From contig CAKRLV010000039.1 of the NCBI GenBank assembly GCA_934359755.1, positions 1 to 22,292 on the forward strand: DNA of 22,292 nucleotides, written 5' to 3'. Positions 14,884 to 22,292 of the stretch are shown here, piece by piece. Source of the DNA: an uncultured Agathobacter sp. (GTDB taxonomy: Bacteria > Bacillota > Clostridia > Lachnospirales > Lachnospiraceae). Every line of letters starts with the position of its first letter. The stretch's first letter is position 1. Below the pieces are notes generated by a model. That model was not told the DNA's origin and ran no database searches. It was given only the letters and a program-made list of their open reading frames with translations. Position numbers and translations under genes: made by a program.

Positions 14884-15813
14884 ATGGCTAACAATCTACA
14901 AAAGAAGCCTTTTCTAGATTATCAGGCTCAAATTAAACATTTAAAGCAAAAACAGTTAGTCATTAACGATGAAGTTTCTGCAACAACTGCTCTTGAAAAA
15001 ATCAGTTACTATGGTCTTATCAACGGATACAAGGATATTTTTAAAGATCCTGCAACTAATAGCTTTTATCCCAGCACCACCTTCGATGATATCTATAATT
15101 TGTATTTGTTTGATGCAGAATTGAGAGATATATTCCTGAAATATATATTAATCTTTGAAAAGCATGTTAAATCATCCATTTCATATCATTTTAGCAATAC
15201 ATATGGTAATGGTATGGCTTTTTATCAAGATATCAACAATTATGACTATGGCAATAACCAGTCCGATGTACAGTATCTTTTTTGCAAAATGAATAGTAAG
15301 ATTAATGGTCGGCATCCCTCTCCTCAGGTTGCTCATTATATGCATACTTATCAGGATGTACCTTTATGGGTTCTTACCACCGACCTTACCATTGGTGAAA
15401 CCGCCAGCATGTATCGTTATTTAAAAGGACACTGCAAAACCCTTGTATGTAATGATTTCCACCATATCGGCAGAAATGAACTTGGTAAGATGCTTGTCAT
15501 CCTCACTAAATACCGCAATATTTGTGCTCATGGCAATCGCTTATTTAACGCAAAAACCCAAGATTCCATTCCTGATCTCGTCGCACATAAGAAACTGCAT
15601 ATTCAGAAAGTGAATTCCAGATACCAACAAGGCAAATCCGATTTATTTGCTACGGTAATTTCATTGAAATATTTACTTGATGCTGCTGATTTCCGACAGT
15701 TTTATTATGAATTAAAGAAGAGCATCATAAAGTATAATCCATCTGATAAAACTATGGAATTGATGGGATTTCCTGCTAATTGGATGTCCATATTGAGAAT
15801 AAAAGTTTATTAA
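14884..15813 (+). CDS. Abi_2-family (AbiF/AbiD-type) HEPN protein
   Basis: 309 aa. The order of motifs fits the Abi_2 family: an N-terminal PFLDYQAQIKHLKQKQLVI, the ISYYGLINGYKDIF segment, then FDAELRDIFLKYILIFEKHVKSSISYHF (about 77-103). Near the middle is VPLWVLTTDLTIGETASMYRYL, followed by LTKYRNICAHGNRLFN. The R-x4-H in RNICAH (Arg211, His216) is the HEPN ribonuclease motif, so an RNA-cleaving toxin causing abortive infection is the likely role. GGAGG lies 7 bases before the ATG. This is the only clear plus-strand gene here. It follows a promoter/small-RNA/terminator unit and is bracketed by two copies of the kinase 3' end, next to cas9. Confidence 0.85.
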   Translation: MANNLQKKPFLDYQAQIKHLKQKQLVINDEVSATTALEKISYYGLINGYKDIFKDPATNSFYPSTTFDDIYNLYLFDAELRDIFLKYILIFEKHVKSSISYHFSNTYGNGMAFYQDINNYDYGNNQSDVQYLFCKMNSKINGRHPSPQVAHYMHTYQDVPLWVLTTDLTIGETASMYRYLKGHCKTLVCNDFHHIGRNELGKMLVILTKYRNICAHGNRLFNAKTQDSIPDLVAHKKLHIQKVNSRYQQGKSDLFATVISLKYLLDAADFRQFYYELKKSIIKYNPSDKTMELMGFPANWMSILRIKVY

Positions 15814-15840
15814 ATCACTTGCATCTATAGACGAATAATT

Positions 15841-17133
15841 CTATATAATCAGCCCAAAAACCTGTTCCACTGTTGCCACCAGATTTCTTCTGGCATTTAT
15901 CGGATTCATTGCTTCATCTAGTGTTGATATGTTGCGCACTATCGGGAAAAAAGCATCTATCCCATATTCATTACAAACAGATGCATCCTCAGTAACACAG
16001 CCTGCAAATGCAATTACCTTTTTGCCATACTTCTTTGCTATTTGCGCAACACCGATTGGTGCCTTTCCCATCACTGTCTGCGCATCCAGTCTTCCCTCAC
16101 CTGTTACCACAATGTCAGCTTCTTTTATATAATCTTCAAGCTTAGTCTCTTCGAGTACGATTTTTATTCCAGACTCGAGAATTGCATTCGTATATGAAAG
16201 AAAAGCAAATCCCAGTCCACCTGCTGCACCTGTTCCTGCCTGGTACATGTCGGCTTTTGAATACTTCTCCCGCGTAAGCTTTGCATAATCACCAAGCCAC
16301 CTATCCATATCAGCAATCATAGAAGGTGTTGCCCCCTTCTGTGGTCCGAAAATATTACTGCATCCGTGCTCACCGCACAATGGATTTGTCACATCACATG
16401 CCACCTTGAAAGTACACTCTTTAAGTTCTGGTATCACATGTTCATCTGATATCTTCTTTATATCAGCCAGTCCTCTTGCGCCATGATCCACTTGCCTGTT
16501 TTCTGAATCAAGAAATTCATATCCCAAAGCCTGCAACATTCCTACTCCACCATCATTCGTGGCACTTCCGCCTATTCCTACTATGAAATTGCGGCAGCCT
16601 TTCTTTATTGCATCACAGATTATCTCTCCCACACCATATGTTGTTGTATTAAGAGGATTTCTATCATTTTCCTCAATCAATGTAATTCCTGCCGCTGCCG
16701 ACATCTCTATAATTGCAGTGTTAGTTGCGTCTATAATTCCATACTCTGCCGAAACTTTCTCTCCTAGTGGGCCTGTCACTTCAACGGTCTCTATTCTTCC
16801 ATTCATTCCAAGAGCAAGCGCCTTGACAGTCCCCTCCCCGCCATCAGCGAGTGGGCGAACTATCACCTCTATATCATCTACTACCTTTCTTTCTTCTACT
16901 ACCTTTCTTTCTTCTACTACCTTTCTATCTTCTACTGTCTTTCTATCTTCTACTACCTTTCTATCTTCTACTACCTTTCTATCTTCTACTGTCTTTCTAT
17001 CTTCTACTGCCTCTACACTGTTTACTTTTCTGATTTTATCCAGTCTGTTTTTTATTCCTTCCGCTATTGCTTCTCCTGCCTCCAGTGAACTCAGGCTTCC
17101 CTTAAATGAATCAATTGCTACTACAACCTTCAT
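15841..17133 (-). CDS. Glycerate kinase with an expanded repeat loop
   Basis: 430 aa from the ATG at 17133 (MKVVVAIDSFKGSLSS; GAGAGGAT upstream). An ATG at 17151 lacks a good site. Family motifs are complete: SFKGSLS, PLADGGEGTVKAL, FIVGIGGSATNDGGVGMLQALGYEF, FGPQKGATP, GTGAAGGLGFAFL, DIVVTGEGRLDAQTVMGKAPIGVA. It phosphorylates glycerate with ATP (GlxK/GarK family; the 2- or 3-phosphate product cannot be told from sequence). Between helix 1 and the PLADGG strand, residues about 43-87 are a run of V-E-(D/E)-R-K-(V/T) hexapeptides. This accounts for its being longer than the usual ~375-385 aa. The insert is likely a charged surface loop or helix. Its last 152 bases are also present at 14499-14650. 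Confidence 0.9.
   Translation of the reverse strand: MKVVVAIDSFKGSLSSLEAGEAIAEGIKNRLDKIRKVNSVEAVEDRKTVEDRKVVEDRKVVEDRKTVEDRKVVEERKVVEERKVVDDIEVIVRPLADGGEGTVKALALGMNGRIETVEVTGPLGEKVSAEYGIIDATNTAIIEMSAAAGITLIEENDRNPLNTTTYGVGEIICDAIKKGCRNFIVGIGGSATNDGGVGMLQALGYEFLDSENRQVDHGARGLADIKKISDEHVIPELKECTFKVACDVTNPLCGEHGCSNIFGPQKGATPSMIADMDRWLGDYAKLTREKYSKADMYQAGTGAAGGLGFAFLSYTNAILESGIKIVLEETKLEDYIKEADIVVTGEGRLDAQTVMGKAPIGVAQIAKKYGKKVIAFAGCVTEDASVCNEYGIDAFFPIVRNISTLDEAMNPINARRNLVATVEQVFGLII
16877..17012 (-). repeat. 18-bp tandem repeat inside the glycerate kinase gene
   Basis: About 7.5 copies of an 18-base unit (plus-strand form TCTACTACCTTTCTATCT with variants) start at 16877, 16895, 16913, 16931, 16949, 16967, 16985 and 17003. 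Each encodes one VEDRKV-type hexapeptide, so copy-number change keeps the frame. Confidence 0.9.
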
Positions 17134-17202
17134 ATTATCCTCTCCATCCAATATTTTCTCTATTACTCTACATTTTACTGCATATTATTTTCCGTATACA
17201 AT

Positions 17203-17231
17203 AACAAAAGGCGCCTGTTTTATCAAGCGCC
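17203..17231 (-). terminator. Terminator after the MATE gene
   Basis: On the minus strand GGCGCTTG pairs with CAGGCGCC (8 bp with one G-U, loop ATAAAA), followed by TTTTG. It separates the MATE gene from the glycerate kinase gene. Confidence 0.65.
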
Positions 17232-17260
17232 ACTTCCTACATATATTTAATTTACATGTA

Positions 17261-18616
17261 TTAATTTACATATGTCTTATCTTCAAAACTGATTCTGTAA
17301 TATCTCCTGTAAATAAAAAGTGATGCTACCGCTGTAACTATCTCTGTGACCGGAAATGCGGCAAATACTCCATTTGCGCCTACTGCCCTGCTAAGTATAT
17401 ATGCTGCCGGAATTATGACAGCTACATACCTTAGAAATGACACAACAAGTGATGGTATTCCTCTTCCAAGTGCTTCCAACACTCCACAGCTAGTAACCGA
17501 TACCGCTGAAAATACAAATCCTATGCAAATCGTCTTAAGTGCAACTACACCAATCTGTATCGTATCATTCTGCGATGTAAAAAGTCCTATCATCTGGTCT
17601 GGCATCAAAAGTGAAAGTACTACTCCGCATCCCATCACGCAGATAGTAAGAACAAGTGTCGTCCTAAAAATACTCTGCACTCTTTTCTTCTCACCTGCAC
17701 CATAATTAAAACTGACAAGCGGTCTGATACCCTGTATTATTCCGTTCGCAGTCAGATAAATAAATGTCTGCAACTTATAGTACACACCAAGTACAAGTAC
17801 ATATTTTTCTGAGAAACCAGCCAGTATACCATTCAGTGAGGATATGAGAAATGACGGCAATGCCATGTTTAATGTGGCTGGGATTCCAACCGCATACACC
17901 CCTGATATGATTCCTTTGTCAAAAGAAATATTCTTCTTGCTAAATGTAACAGGTATTGGAGTCACAAATAAAAAGACGATATACATTAAAAGGCATACAC
18001 TCTGTCCTATTCCAGTCGCATACGCTGCTCCTGCCATCCCCATTTTCGGAAATGGTCCTATTCCAAAAATCATTAGCGGGTCGAGTACAATATTGGTTAT
18101 GAATCCTCCCATCATACTGACCATACATGCTTTCATTCTTCCAACTGCCTGAAATATTTTCTCCAATGCAATGCTGACCATTATGATTACTGAAAAAAGG
18201 AATGCTCTGTTGGCATATTCAAGCCCCATTTTTATCATGCTTTCATTCTTCGTATAAAGAGACAAAAACCATGGCATGCCAAGCAAACATATAACCATCA
18301 GTATTATTCCATGCACAAAACTAAGCAGCATTCCCGTTGTTGCAGCCTGATCTGCTGCTTTTTTGTTATCAGCACCAAGAAAATATGCAATTCTTGCATT
18401 CAGTCCTACTCCAAATCCTACTCCTATTGCTGTCATCAGATTCTGAACAGGGTATACTAATGAGAGTGCTGTCATTGCATCTTCACTGATATTCGCCACG
18501 AAATAACTATCCACGATGTTGTACAGTGAATTGACTGCCATGGAAATAACCATTGGAAGTGACATCGTTATTACAAGCGGCAGTATTTTTTTCTCTTTCA
18601 TGAAATTCTGATCCAT
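17261..18616 (-). CDS. MATE-family multidrug/cation efflux transporter
   Basis: 451 aa from the ATG at 18616 (MDQNFMKEKKILPLVITMSLP). GGAG lies 6 bases upstream of it. A longer frame to 18745 would run through the metE terminator, so I reject it. The protein is hydrophobic throughout with about 12 membrane segments. MATE signatures are NSLYNIVDSYFVANISEDAMTALSLVYPVQNL near the start and, in the second half, GIIQGIRPLVSFNYGAGEKKRV, the typical loop of the NorM/DinF superfamily. It exports drugs or other substrates in exchange for Na+ or H+; the substrate is unknown. It lies downstream of metE on the same strand but after a terminator, with its own candidate operator. Confidence 0.9.
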   Translation of the reverse strand: MDQNFMKEKKILPLVITMSLPMVISMAVNSLYNIVDSYFVANISEDAMTALSLVYPVQNLMTAIGVGFGVGLNARIAYFLGADNKKAADQAATTGMLLSFVHGIILMVICLLGMPWFLSLYTKNESMIKMGLEYANRAFLFSVIIMVSIALEKIFQAVGRMKACMVSMMGGFITNIVLDPLMIFGIGPFPKMGMAGAAYATGIGQSVCLLMYIVFLFVTPIPVTFSKKNISFDKGIISGVYAVGIPATLNMALPSFLISSLNGILAGFSEKYVLVLGVYYKLQTFIYLTANGIIQGIRPLVSFNYGAGEKKRVQSIFRTTLVLTICVMGCGVVLSLLMPDQMIGLFTSQNDTIQIGVVALKTICIGFVFSAVSVTSCGVLEALGRGIPSLVVSFLRYVAVIIPAAYILSRAVGANGVFAAFPVTEIVTAVASLFIYRRYYRISFEDKTYVN

Positions 18617-18635
18617 ACTTTTCTCCATCCTCTTA

Positions 18636-18656
18636 ATTATGACGATTGACCATAAT
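18636..18656 (-). promoter_or_regulatory. Inverted repeat upstream of the MATE gene
   Basis: ATTATG, 9 bases, CATAAT lies 20-40 bases before the start codon and overlaps a possible -10 box (CATAAT). It is a possible binding site for a MarR/TetR-type repressor. Only the symmetry supports this. Confidence 0.3.
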
Positions 18657-18669
18657 TTTATTTTTGCGC

Positions 18670-18702
18670 AATAAAACGCCACATAGCACAATACTATGTG
18701 GC
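18670..18702 (-). terminator. metE terminator
   Basis: On the minus strand a 9-bp perfect stem, GCCACATAG/CTATGTGGC, with a 7-base loop is followed by GTTTTATT. It lies about 95 bases after the metE stop and before the MATE start. Confidence 0.75.
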
Positions 18703-18795
18703 TTAAATACAGGTCTATTGTAACACAGATTCTCTTCTTTTCCAACTCACAAATCTATACAATAAGAAAATATATGCATGTATAAGTCTTCTTTT

Positions 18796-21060
18796 CTATT
18801 TTCTTATAATTGCTGCTGCCTTTACCATATTCTGTAAGCTTGCAACTGTCTCCTGCGTTCCCCTTGTCTTAAGTCCGCAATCAGGATTTACCCAGAGTTT
18901 TTCTCTATCAATCTTTGTCAGCATTTTGTTGAGTGCATTTACGATCTCATCGACTGATGGAATTCTAGGCGAATGTATGTCGTACACACCCGGACCTACT
19001 TCTGTCTCAAAATTATTGGCACGCAGTGCATCAAGTATCTGCAAATCTGAACGCGATGCTTCAAACGTAATTACATCCGCATCCATATCATCAATCGCCT
19101 TGATAATATCTGTGAATTCACTATAGCACATATGTGTATGTATCTGTGTTTCCTTACTTACTCCGCTATGTGTCAGGCGGAATGCTGGAATAGCAAAATC
19201 AAGGTATTCGCTGTACCAGTCGCTCTTACGCAGAGGAAGTTTCTCACGAAGTGCAGCCTCATCAATCTGTATTATTTTAATTCCATTTGCCTCTAAATCA
19301 AGCACCTCGTCTCTTATTGCCAGTGCAATCTGGGAAATTGATTCCTTTATGGAAATGTCCTCACGAGGAAACGACCAGTTCAAAATAGTAACAGGTCCTG
19401 TAAGCATTCCTTTCATTATTTTCTTAGTCAGAGACTGTGCGTATACTGACCATTCAACAGTGATAGGATTTTTTCTATACACGTCTCCCCAGATAATTGG
19501 TGGCTTCACACAGCGTGTTCCATATGACTGTACCCATGCCTTTTCTGTAAAAAGGAAACCACCTAATGCCTCTCCGAAATATTCAACCATATCGTTTCGC
19601 TCATACTCACCATGCACAAGTACATCCAGTCCGATTTCTTCCTGACATTTTACACATTCTGCTATTTTCTTTTTGTTAAAATCCACATATTCCTGTCTTG
19701 TAATATTGCCTTTACGATATGCTGATCTGTTTGCTTTTACATCCTTTGTCTGTGGAAATGAACCAATTGTTGTAGTTGGAAACTCAGGTAGATTTAATAT
19801 TTCTTTCTGTAATTTCTGGCGAGCGCTTCTTACTGGCAATCTTGTGTAATCACTTTCTCCAATTTTCGCCATTCTTTCTTTTACAGATGCATTATCACAG
19901 TCTCTGTCTTTTGCAAATAATTTCTTATTATTTATAAAACTTTCCAGAACTGTGTAGTTATCAGCTTCAGCAAGAATACTTATCTCTCTTAACTCATGTA
20001 GTTTTTCTTCTGCGAAAGCAAAATACTCTAAGTACTCATTCGATAATTTCTGCTCATTTCTGATAGTATATGGCACATGCAATAATGAACATGATGTAGA
20101 TAATACTGTCTGAATCTTTTTCTCTTTTAGCTGTGTTAAAATATTTAAAGTCTTCTCATAATGATTTTTCCAGATATTCTTTCCATTTACAAGACCTGCA
20201 AACAGAATTTTGTCCTGTGGAAAACCGTATTGGTTTATAAGATTTATTGTCTCTTTTCCCTCGATGAAATCAAGTCCGATTCCATCAAAATCCAGCCTGA
20301 TTAAATACTCATAGATATCTCTCACATCCCCAAAGTATGTCTGCAAAAGAATCTTGCAGTCTCCCTTTTCTGATAACAGAACATTATATATTTTATGGAA
20401 AAGTGCAATATCGTTCTTGTCCATATCCTGAACAAGTGATGGCTCATCAATCTGAATCCATTCAATCTGATTATTACCGCATTTTTTAATCAGATTCTGA
20501 TATGCGTTTATTATCGCTTCAACATAATCATCAGCCTTTTTCGCACCAGTATACCGACATAATTTAAGCATAGTGTATGGTCCGATTACAACAGGCTTTG
20601 TCTCGATTCCGATATCCTTTGCCTCATTGTATTCTTCCCACAGCTTATTGCCTGTCAATTCTATCACTGTGTCATCTTCTACTTCTGGCACAATATAATG
20701 ATAGTTCGTGTTGAACCACTTCTTCATCGCAAGAGCTTTTACATCTCCAGATGCTCCCTGATATCCTCTTGCCATTGCAAGATATGTATCAAGCTCTGAC
20801 AGATTCAGTTTCTTATATCTCTCTGGCACAATTCCAAGCAGAACTGCTGTATCAAGCAAAATATCATAAAAAGAAAAATCATTACTTGAAATATAATCAA
20901 TCCCCGCATCCTTCTGCAATCTCCAATGCTTCTGCCGAAGTTCTGCCGAAGTACTCAGTAATTGATTTGCACCAATCTCTTTTCTGAAATATTTCTCGAG
21001 TTCAAATTTTAATTCTCGCAGTTCTCCAATTCTTGGAAAACCTATTACCGCTGTTTTCAT
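18796..21060 (-). CDS. metE: Cobalamin-independent methionine synthase
   Basis: 754 aa from the ATG at 21060 (MKTAVIGFPRIGELRELKF), the normal length and start of MetE; a longer frame to 21099 covers the leader RNA. The enzyme transfers a methyl group from 5-methyltetrahydropteroyl-triglutamate to homocysteine. Both barrel halves are present: the N-terminal RELKFELEKYF and IDEPSLVQDMD, and the C-terminal FPTTTIGSFPQTKDVKANR. The zinc ligands are visible: His and Cys in THMCYSEF (about residue 640), Glu in DVITFEASRSD, and Cys in WVNPDCGLKTRG. The ribosome site is GGAG about 12 bases upstream. A LysR gene ends 153 bases upstream on the same strand. Confidence 0.97.
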   Translation of the reverse strand: MKTAVIGFPRIGELRELKFELEKYFRKEIGANQLLSTSAELRQKHWRLQKDAGIDYISSNDFSFYDILLDTAVLLGIVPERYKKLNLSELDTYLAMARGYQGASGDVKALAMKKWFNTNYHYIVPEVEDDTVIELTGNKLWEEYNEAKDIGIETKPVVIGPYTMLKLCRYTGAKKADDYVEAIINAYQNLIKKCGNNQIEWIQIDEPSLVQDMDKNDIALFHKIYNVLLSEKGDCKILLQTYFGDVRDIYEYLIRLDFDGIGLDFIEGKETINLINQYGFPQDKILFAGLVNGKNIWKNHYEKTLNILTQLKEKKIQTVLSTSCSLLHVPYTIRNEQKLSNEYLEYFAFAEEKLHELREISILAEADNYTVLESFINNKKLFAKDRDCDNASVKERMAKIGESDYTRLPVRSARQKLQKEILNLPEFPTTTIGSFPQTKDVKANRSAYRKGNITRQEYVDFNKKKIAECVKCQEEIGLDVLVHGEYERNDMVEYFGEALGGFLFTEKAWVQSYGTRCVKPPIIWGDVYRKNPITVEWSVYAQSLTKKIMKGMLTGPVTILNWSFPREDISIKESISQIALAIRDEVLDLEANGIKIIQIDEAALREKLPLRKSDWYSEYLDFAIPAFRLTHSGVSKETQIHTHMCYSEFTDIIKAIDDMDADVITFEASRSDLQILDALRANNFETEVGPGVYDIHSPRIPSVDEIVNALNKMLTKIDREKLWVNPDCGLKTRGTQETVASLQNMVKAAAIIRK

Positions 21061-21092
21061 AACAATAACAATCTCCTTTTTTAATTTAAACA

Positions 21093-21178
21093 GTTCCACA
21101 TATAGAGTAATTTCTCTATGTCGGACACCTCATTAGTAGTTATGGTTAAATTATAATTCGAGACATTGTTATTGAAAA
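21093..21178 (-). promoter_or_regulatory. metE promoter and leader hairpin
   Basis: On the minus strand: TTTTCA (21173-21178), 17 bases, TATAAT (21150-21155), giving a start near 21143. The leader then contains an imperfect hairpin (21093-21126) built on ATAGAG-AAATTA-CTCTAT, just ahead of the ribosome site. I see no SAM-I (S-box) or T-box core. Control by the neighbouring LysR protein is plausible. Confidence 0.4.
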
Positions 21179-21199
21179 ATACATTATATTATGTCAACT

Positions 21200-21226
21200 C
21201 CATAGTTTGAAACTATGGCATTTTTT
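21200..21226 (+). terminator. Hairpin at the 3' end of the LysR gene
   Basis: CCATAGTTTGAAACTATGG is a near-perfect palindrome containing the LysR stop codon. On the plus strand it is followed by CATTTTTT, so by shape it terminates plus-strand transcription. On the minus strand no T run follows. No plus-strand gene needs it, so its role is unclear. Confidence 0.35.
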
Positions 21227-22109
21227 CTTCGAGCAGTATCTTTCTTAATTTCTGCGCTGCTACACTCATAGGTCTCTTTACATCATACACCATGCATATA
21301 TCCCTGCTCGGAATCTGCTCCTGCAAATGAATCTGAATTATTTCATGACTATTAATTGCATCGATTGCCATCGGTTCTGGAAGAAACGCCAGCCCAAGTT
21401 CATATTTTACTAATGGAAGAATCTGATCCGTTGTTGCAACCTCCGTATCCGGCCGCAGTTCCAATCCATGCTCAAGAAACAGGTTATAATAGAACTGGTA
21501 TGTCATCGTCTCTTTTCCAAGACAAATAAACGGATAATTTAATACCTCCGACAGACTAAGTTCCTGGCTTCCCAATGCCATAAAAGTTCTTCCTCCTACC
21601 AGAATCTCATTAAATGTCTGCAATTTAATCTCTCTAAGCGGCTCTATTGCCCTGGTAGGTGTTGTTACAACCGCGAAATCTATCTCTCCACTTTTTACTG
21701 ACTGTATTGCCTGTGGCGTCGAGTGATTATAAATTTTAATTCTTATTCCTGGATACTCCATATGAAAGCGTTTTAGTTTTTCAAGAAGATATATGCTAAG
21801 CGCAGTCTCGCTTGCACCAATCGCTATACTTCCCTGTTTTAGTTCAACACTTTCCGTCATCTCATCTTCCGCTTCCTGAAAAAGCGTTATGGCGGCTGCA
21901 ACTTTTGTATAAAGCCGTTCCCCCTCTGGTGTAAGACGAACTCCACGATTCGTTCTGACAAACAATTTACATTGTGCCTCACTCTCTAAACAGTTCATTG
22001 CCCTTGTCACATTTGGCTGACTATTTCCCAGAGCATGTGCTGCTTTTGTAAAATTACTATACTTCGCAACATAATAAAATATCCTGTAATACTCAAAATT
22101 AATATTCAT
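21213..22109 (-). CDS. LysR-family transcriptional regulator (possible metE regulator)
   Basis: 298 aa, the normal length. The N-terminal winged helix-turn-helix is FEYYRIFYYVAKYSNFTKAAHALGNSQPNVTRAMNCLE (residues about 4-42), followed by LFVRTNRGVRLTPEGERLY. The substrate-binding domain starts near residue 90 (GSIAIGASETALSIYLLEKL) and includes GEIDFAVVTTP and VKYELGLAFLPEPMA. AGGAG lies 7 bases before the ATG. It is transcribed toward metE. In other bacteria metE is controlled by the LysR protein MetR, but here identity with MetR is not shown by sequence and the effector is unknown. Confidence 0.9.
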   Translation of the reverse strand: MNINFEYYRIFYYVAKYSNFTKAAHALGNSQPNVTRAMNCLESEAQCKLFVRTNRGVRLTPEGERLYTKVAAAITLFQEAEDEMTESVELKQGSIAIGASETALSIYLLEKLKRFHMEYPGIRIKIYNHSTPQAIQSVKSGEIDFAVVTTPTRAIEPLREIKLQTFNEILVGGRTFMALGSQELSLSEVLNYPFICLGKETMTYQFYYNLFLEHGLELRPDTEVATTDQILPLVKYELGLAFLPEPMAIDAINSHEIIQIHLQEQIPSRDICMVYDVKRPMSVAAQKLRKILLEEKMP

Positions 22110-22182
22110 GATTCATCTCCTGTCATAAGTATTCCTGATGATAGACATATCAATAATAGTTTTTACATATTTCTACTTCATA

Positions 22183-22211
22183 AGTATAATAACCTACGAA
22201 ATAAAAAGCAA
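22183..22211 (-). promoter_or_regulatory. LysR gene promoter
   Basis: On the minus strand: TTGCTT, 17 bases, TATACT, about 75 bases before the start codon. Confidence 0.55.
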
Positions 22212-22292
22212 TACAAGGAGCTTCCTGTATACTTTAAAGAGTAAAAGGAATTGACCCAAAAGAATACCTCAAGTAAATTTAGATTATTACTG

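Noticed and set aside
16559..17323. 254-codon plus-strand frame rich in Ser, Thr, Phe and Leu
   Set aside because: Antisense to glycerate kinase; its repeats mirror the 18-bp tandem repeat. No ribosome site or family likeness.
18617..18745. 43-codon N-terminal extension of the MATE protein
   Set aside because: It runs through the metE terminator hairpin, and the usual MATE start with GGAG is at 18616.

Overview
The window is low-GC, Firmicutes-type DNA. Its gene content (LiaF-like/LytTR pair, DUF2207 membrane protein, MetE, MATE pumps, IS66 and IS3 elements, compact type II-A Cas9) fits a gut Lachnospiraceae (Clostridia). That placement is inferred from protein style, not from a marker gene. 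Almost every gene lies on the minus strand; the one clear exception is an Abi_2/AbiF-type gene at 14884-15813.

Left part (1-7016): the 5' end of a TetR-type regulator, a decayed MATE fragment carrying an IS66-end-like sequence, an envelope module (LytTR regulator + LiaF-like membrane protein, translationally coupled), a DUF2207 membrane protein, an internally deleted IS66 element with both terminal inverted repeats, an unrecognised two-TM protein and an orphan IS3-type OrfA.

Middle (7028-14370): a complete-looking type II-A CRISPR-Cas locus read on the minus strand in the order cas9 - tracrRNA - cas1 - cas2 - csn2 - leader - array. The array has 20 repeats of 36 bp and 19 spacers of 29-30 bp. 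Cas9 is compact (1104 aa) with all RuvC/HNH residues present. The tracrRNA sits between cas9 and cas1 with its own promoter and terminator. csn2 carries an apparent one-base frameshift near its start. About 245 bp beyond the leader-distal end of the array lies a solitary diverged repeat, flanked by an 11-bp perfect inverted repeat and preceded by a good promoter. It resembles a free-standing crRNA-like unit in the leader of the IS3-type OrfA.

Right of cas9 (14371-15836): a cas9 control region with a 17-bp palindrome; a 152-bp second copy of the 3' end of the glycerate kinase gene; then a small structured RNA with its own promoter and terminator, directly upstream of an Abi_2-family HEPN protein (RNICAH motif). 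This looks like an AbiF-type RNA-regulated toxin/abortive-infection unit, and the 1.2-kb unit is bracketed by the two glycerate-kinase 3' ends. CRISPR-Cas9 and the AbiF unit together form a small defence island, and the duplicated kinase end marks how the AbiF part probably arrived.

Right part (15841-22292): housekeeping genes. These are glycerate kinase with an expanded 18-bp tandem repeat in its coding sequence, a MATE transporter, cobalamin-independent methionine synthase metE, and a LysR regulator just upstream of metE that may control it.
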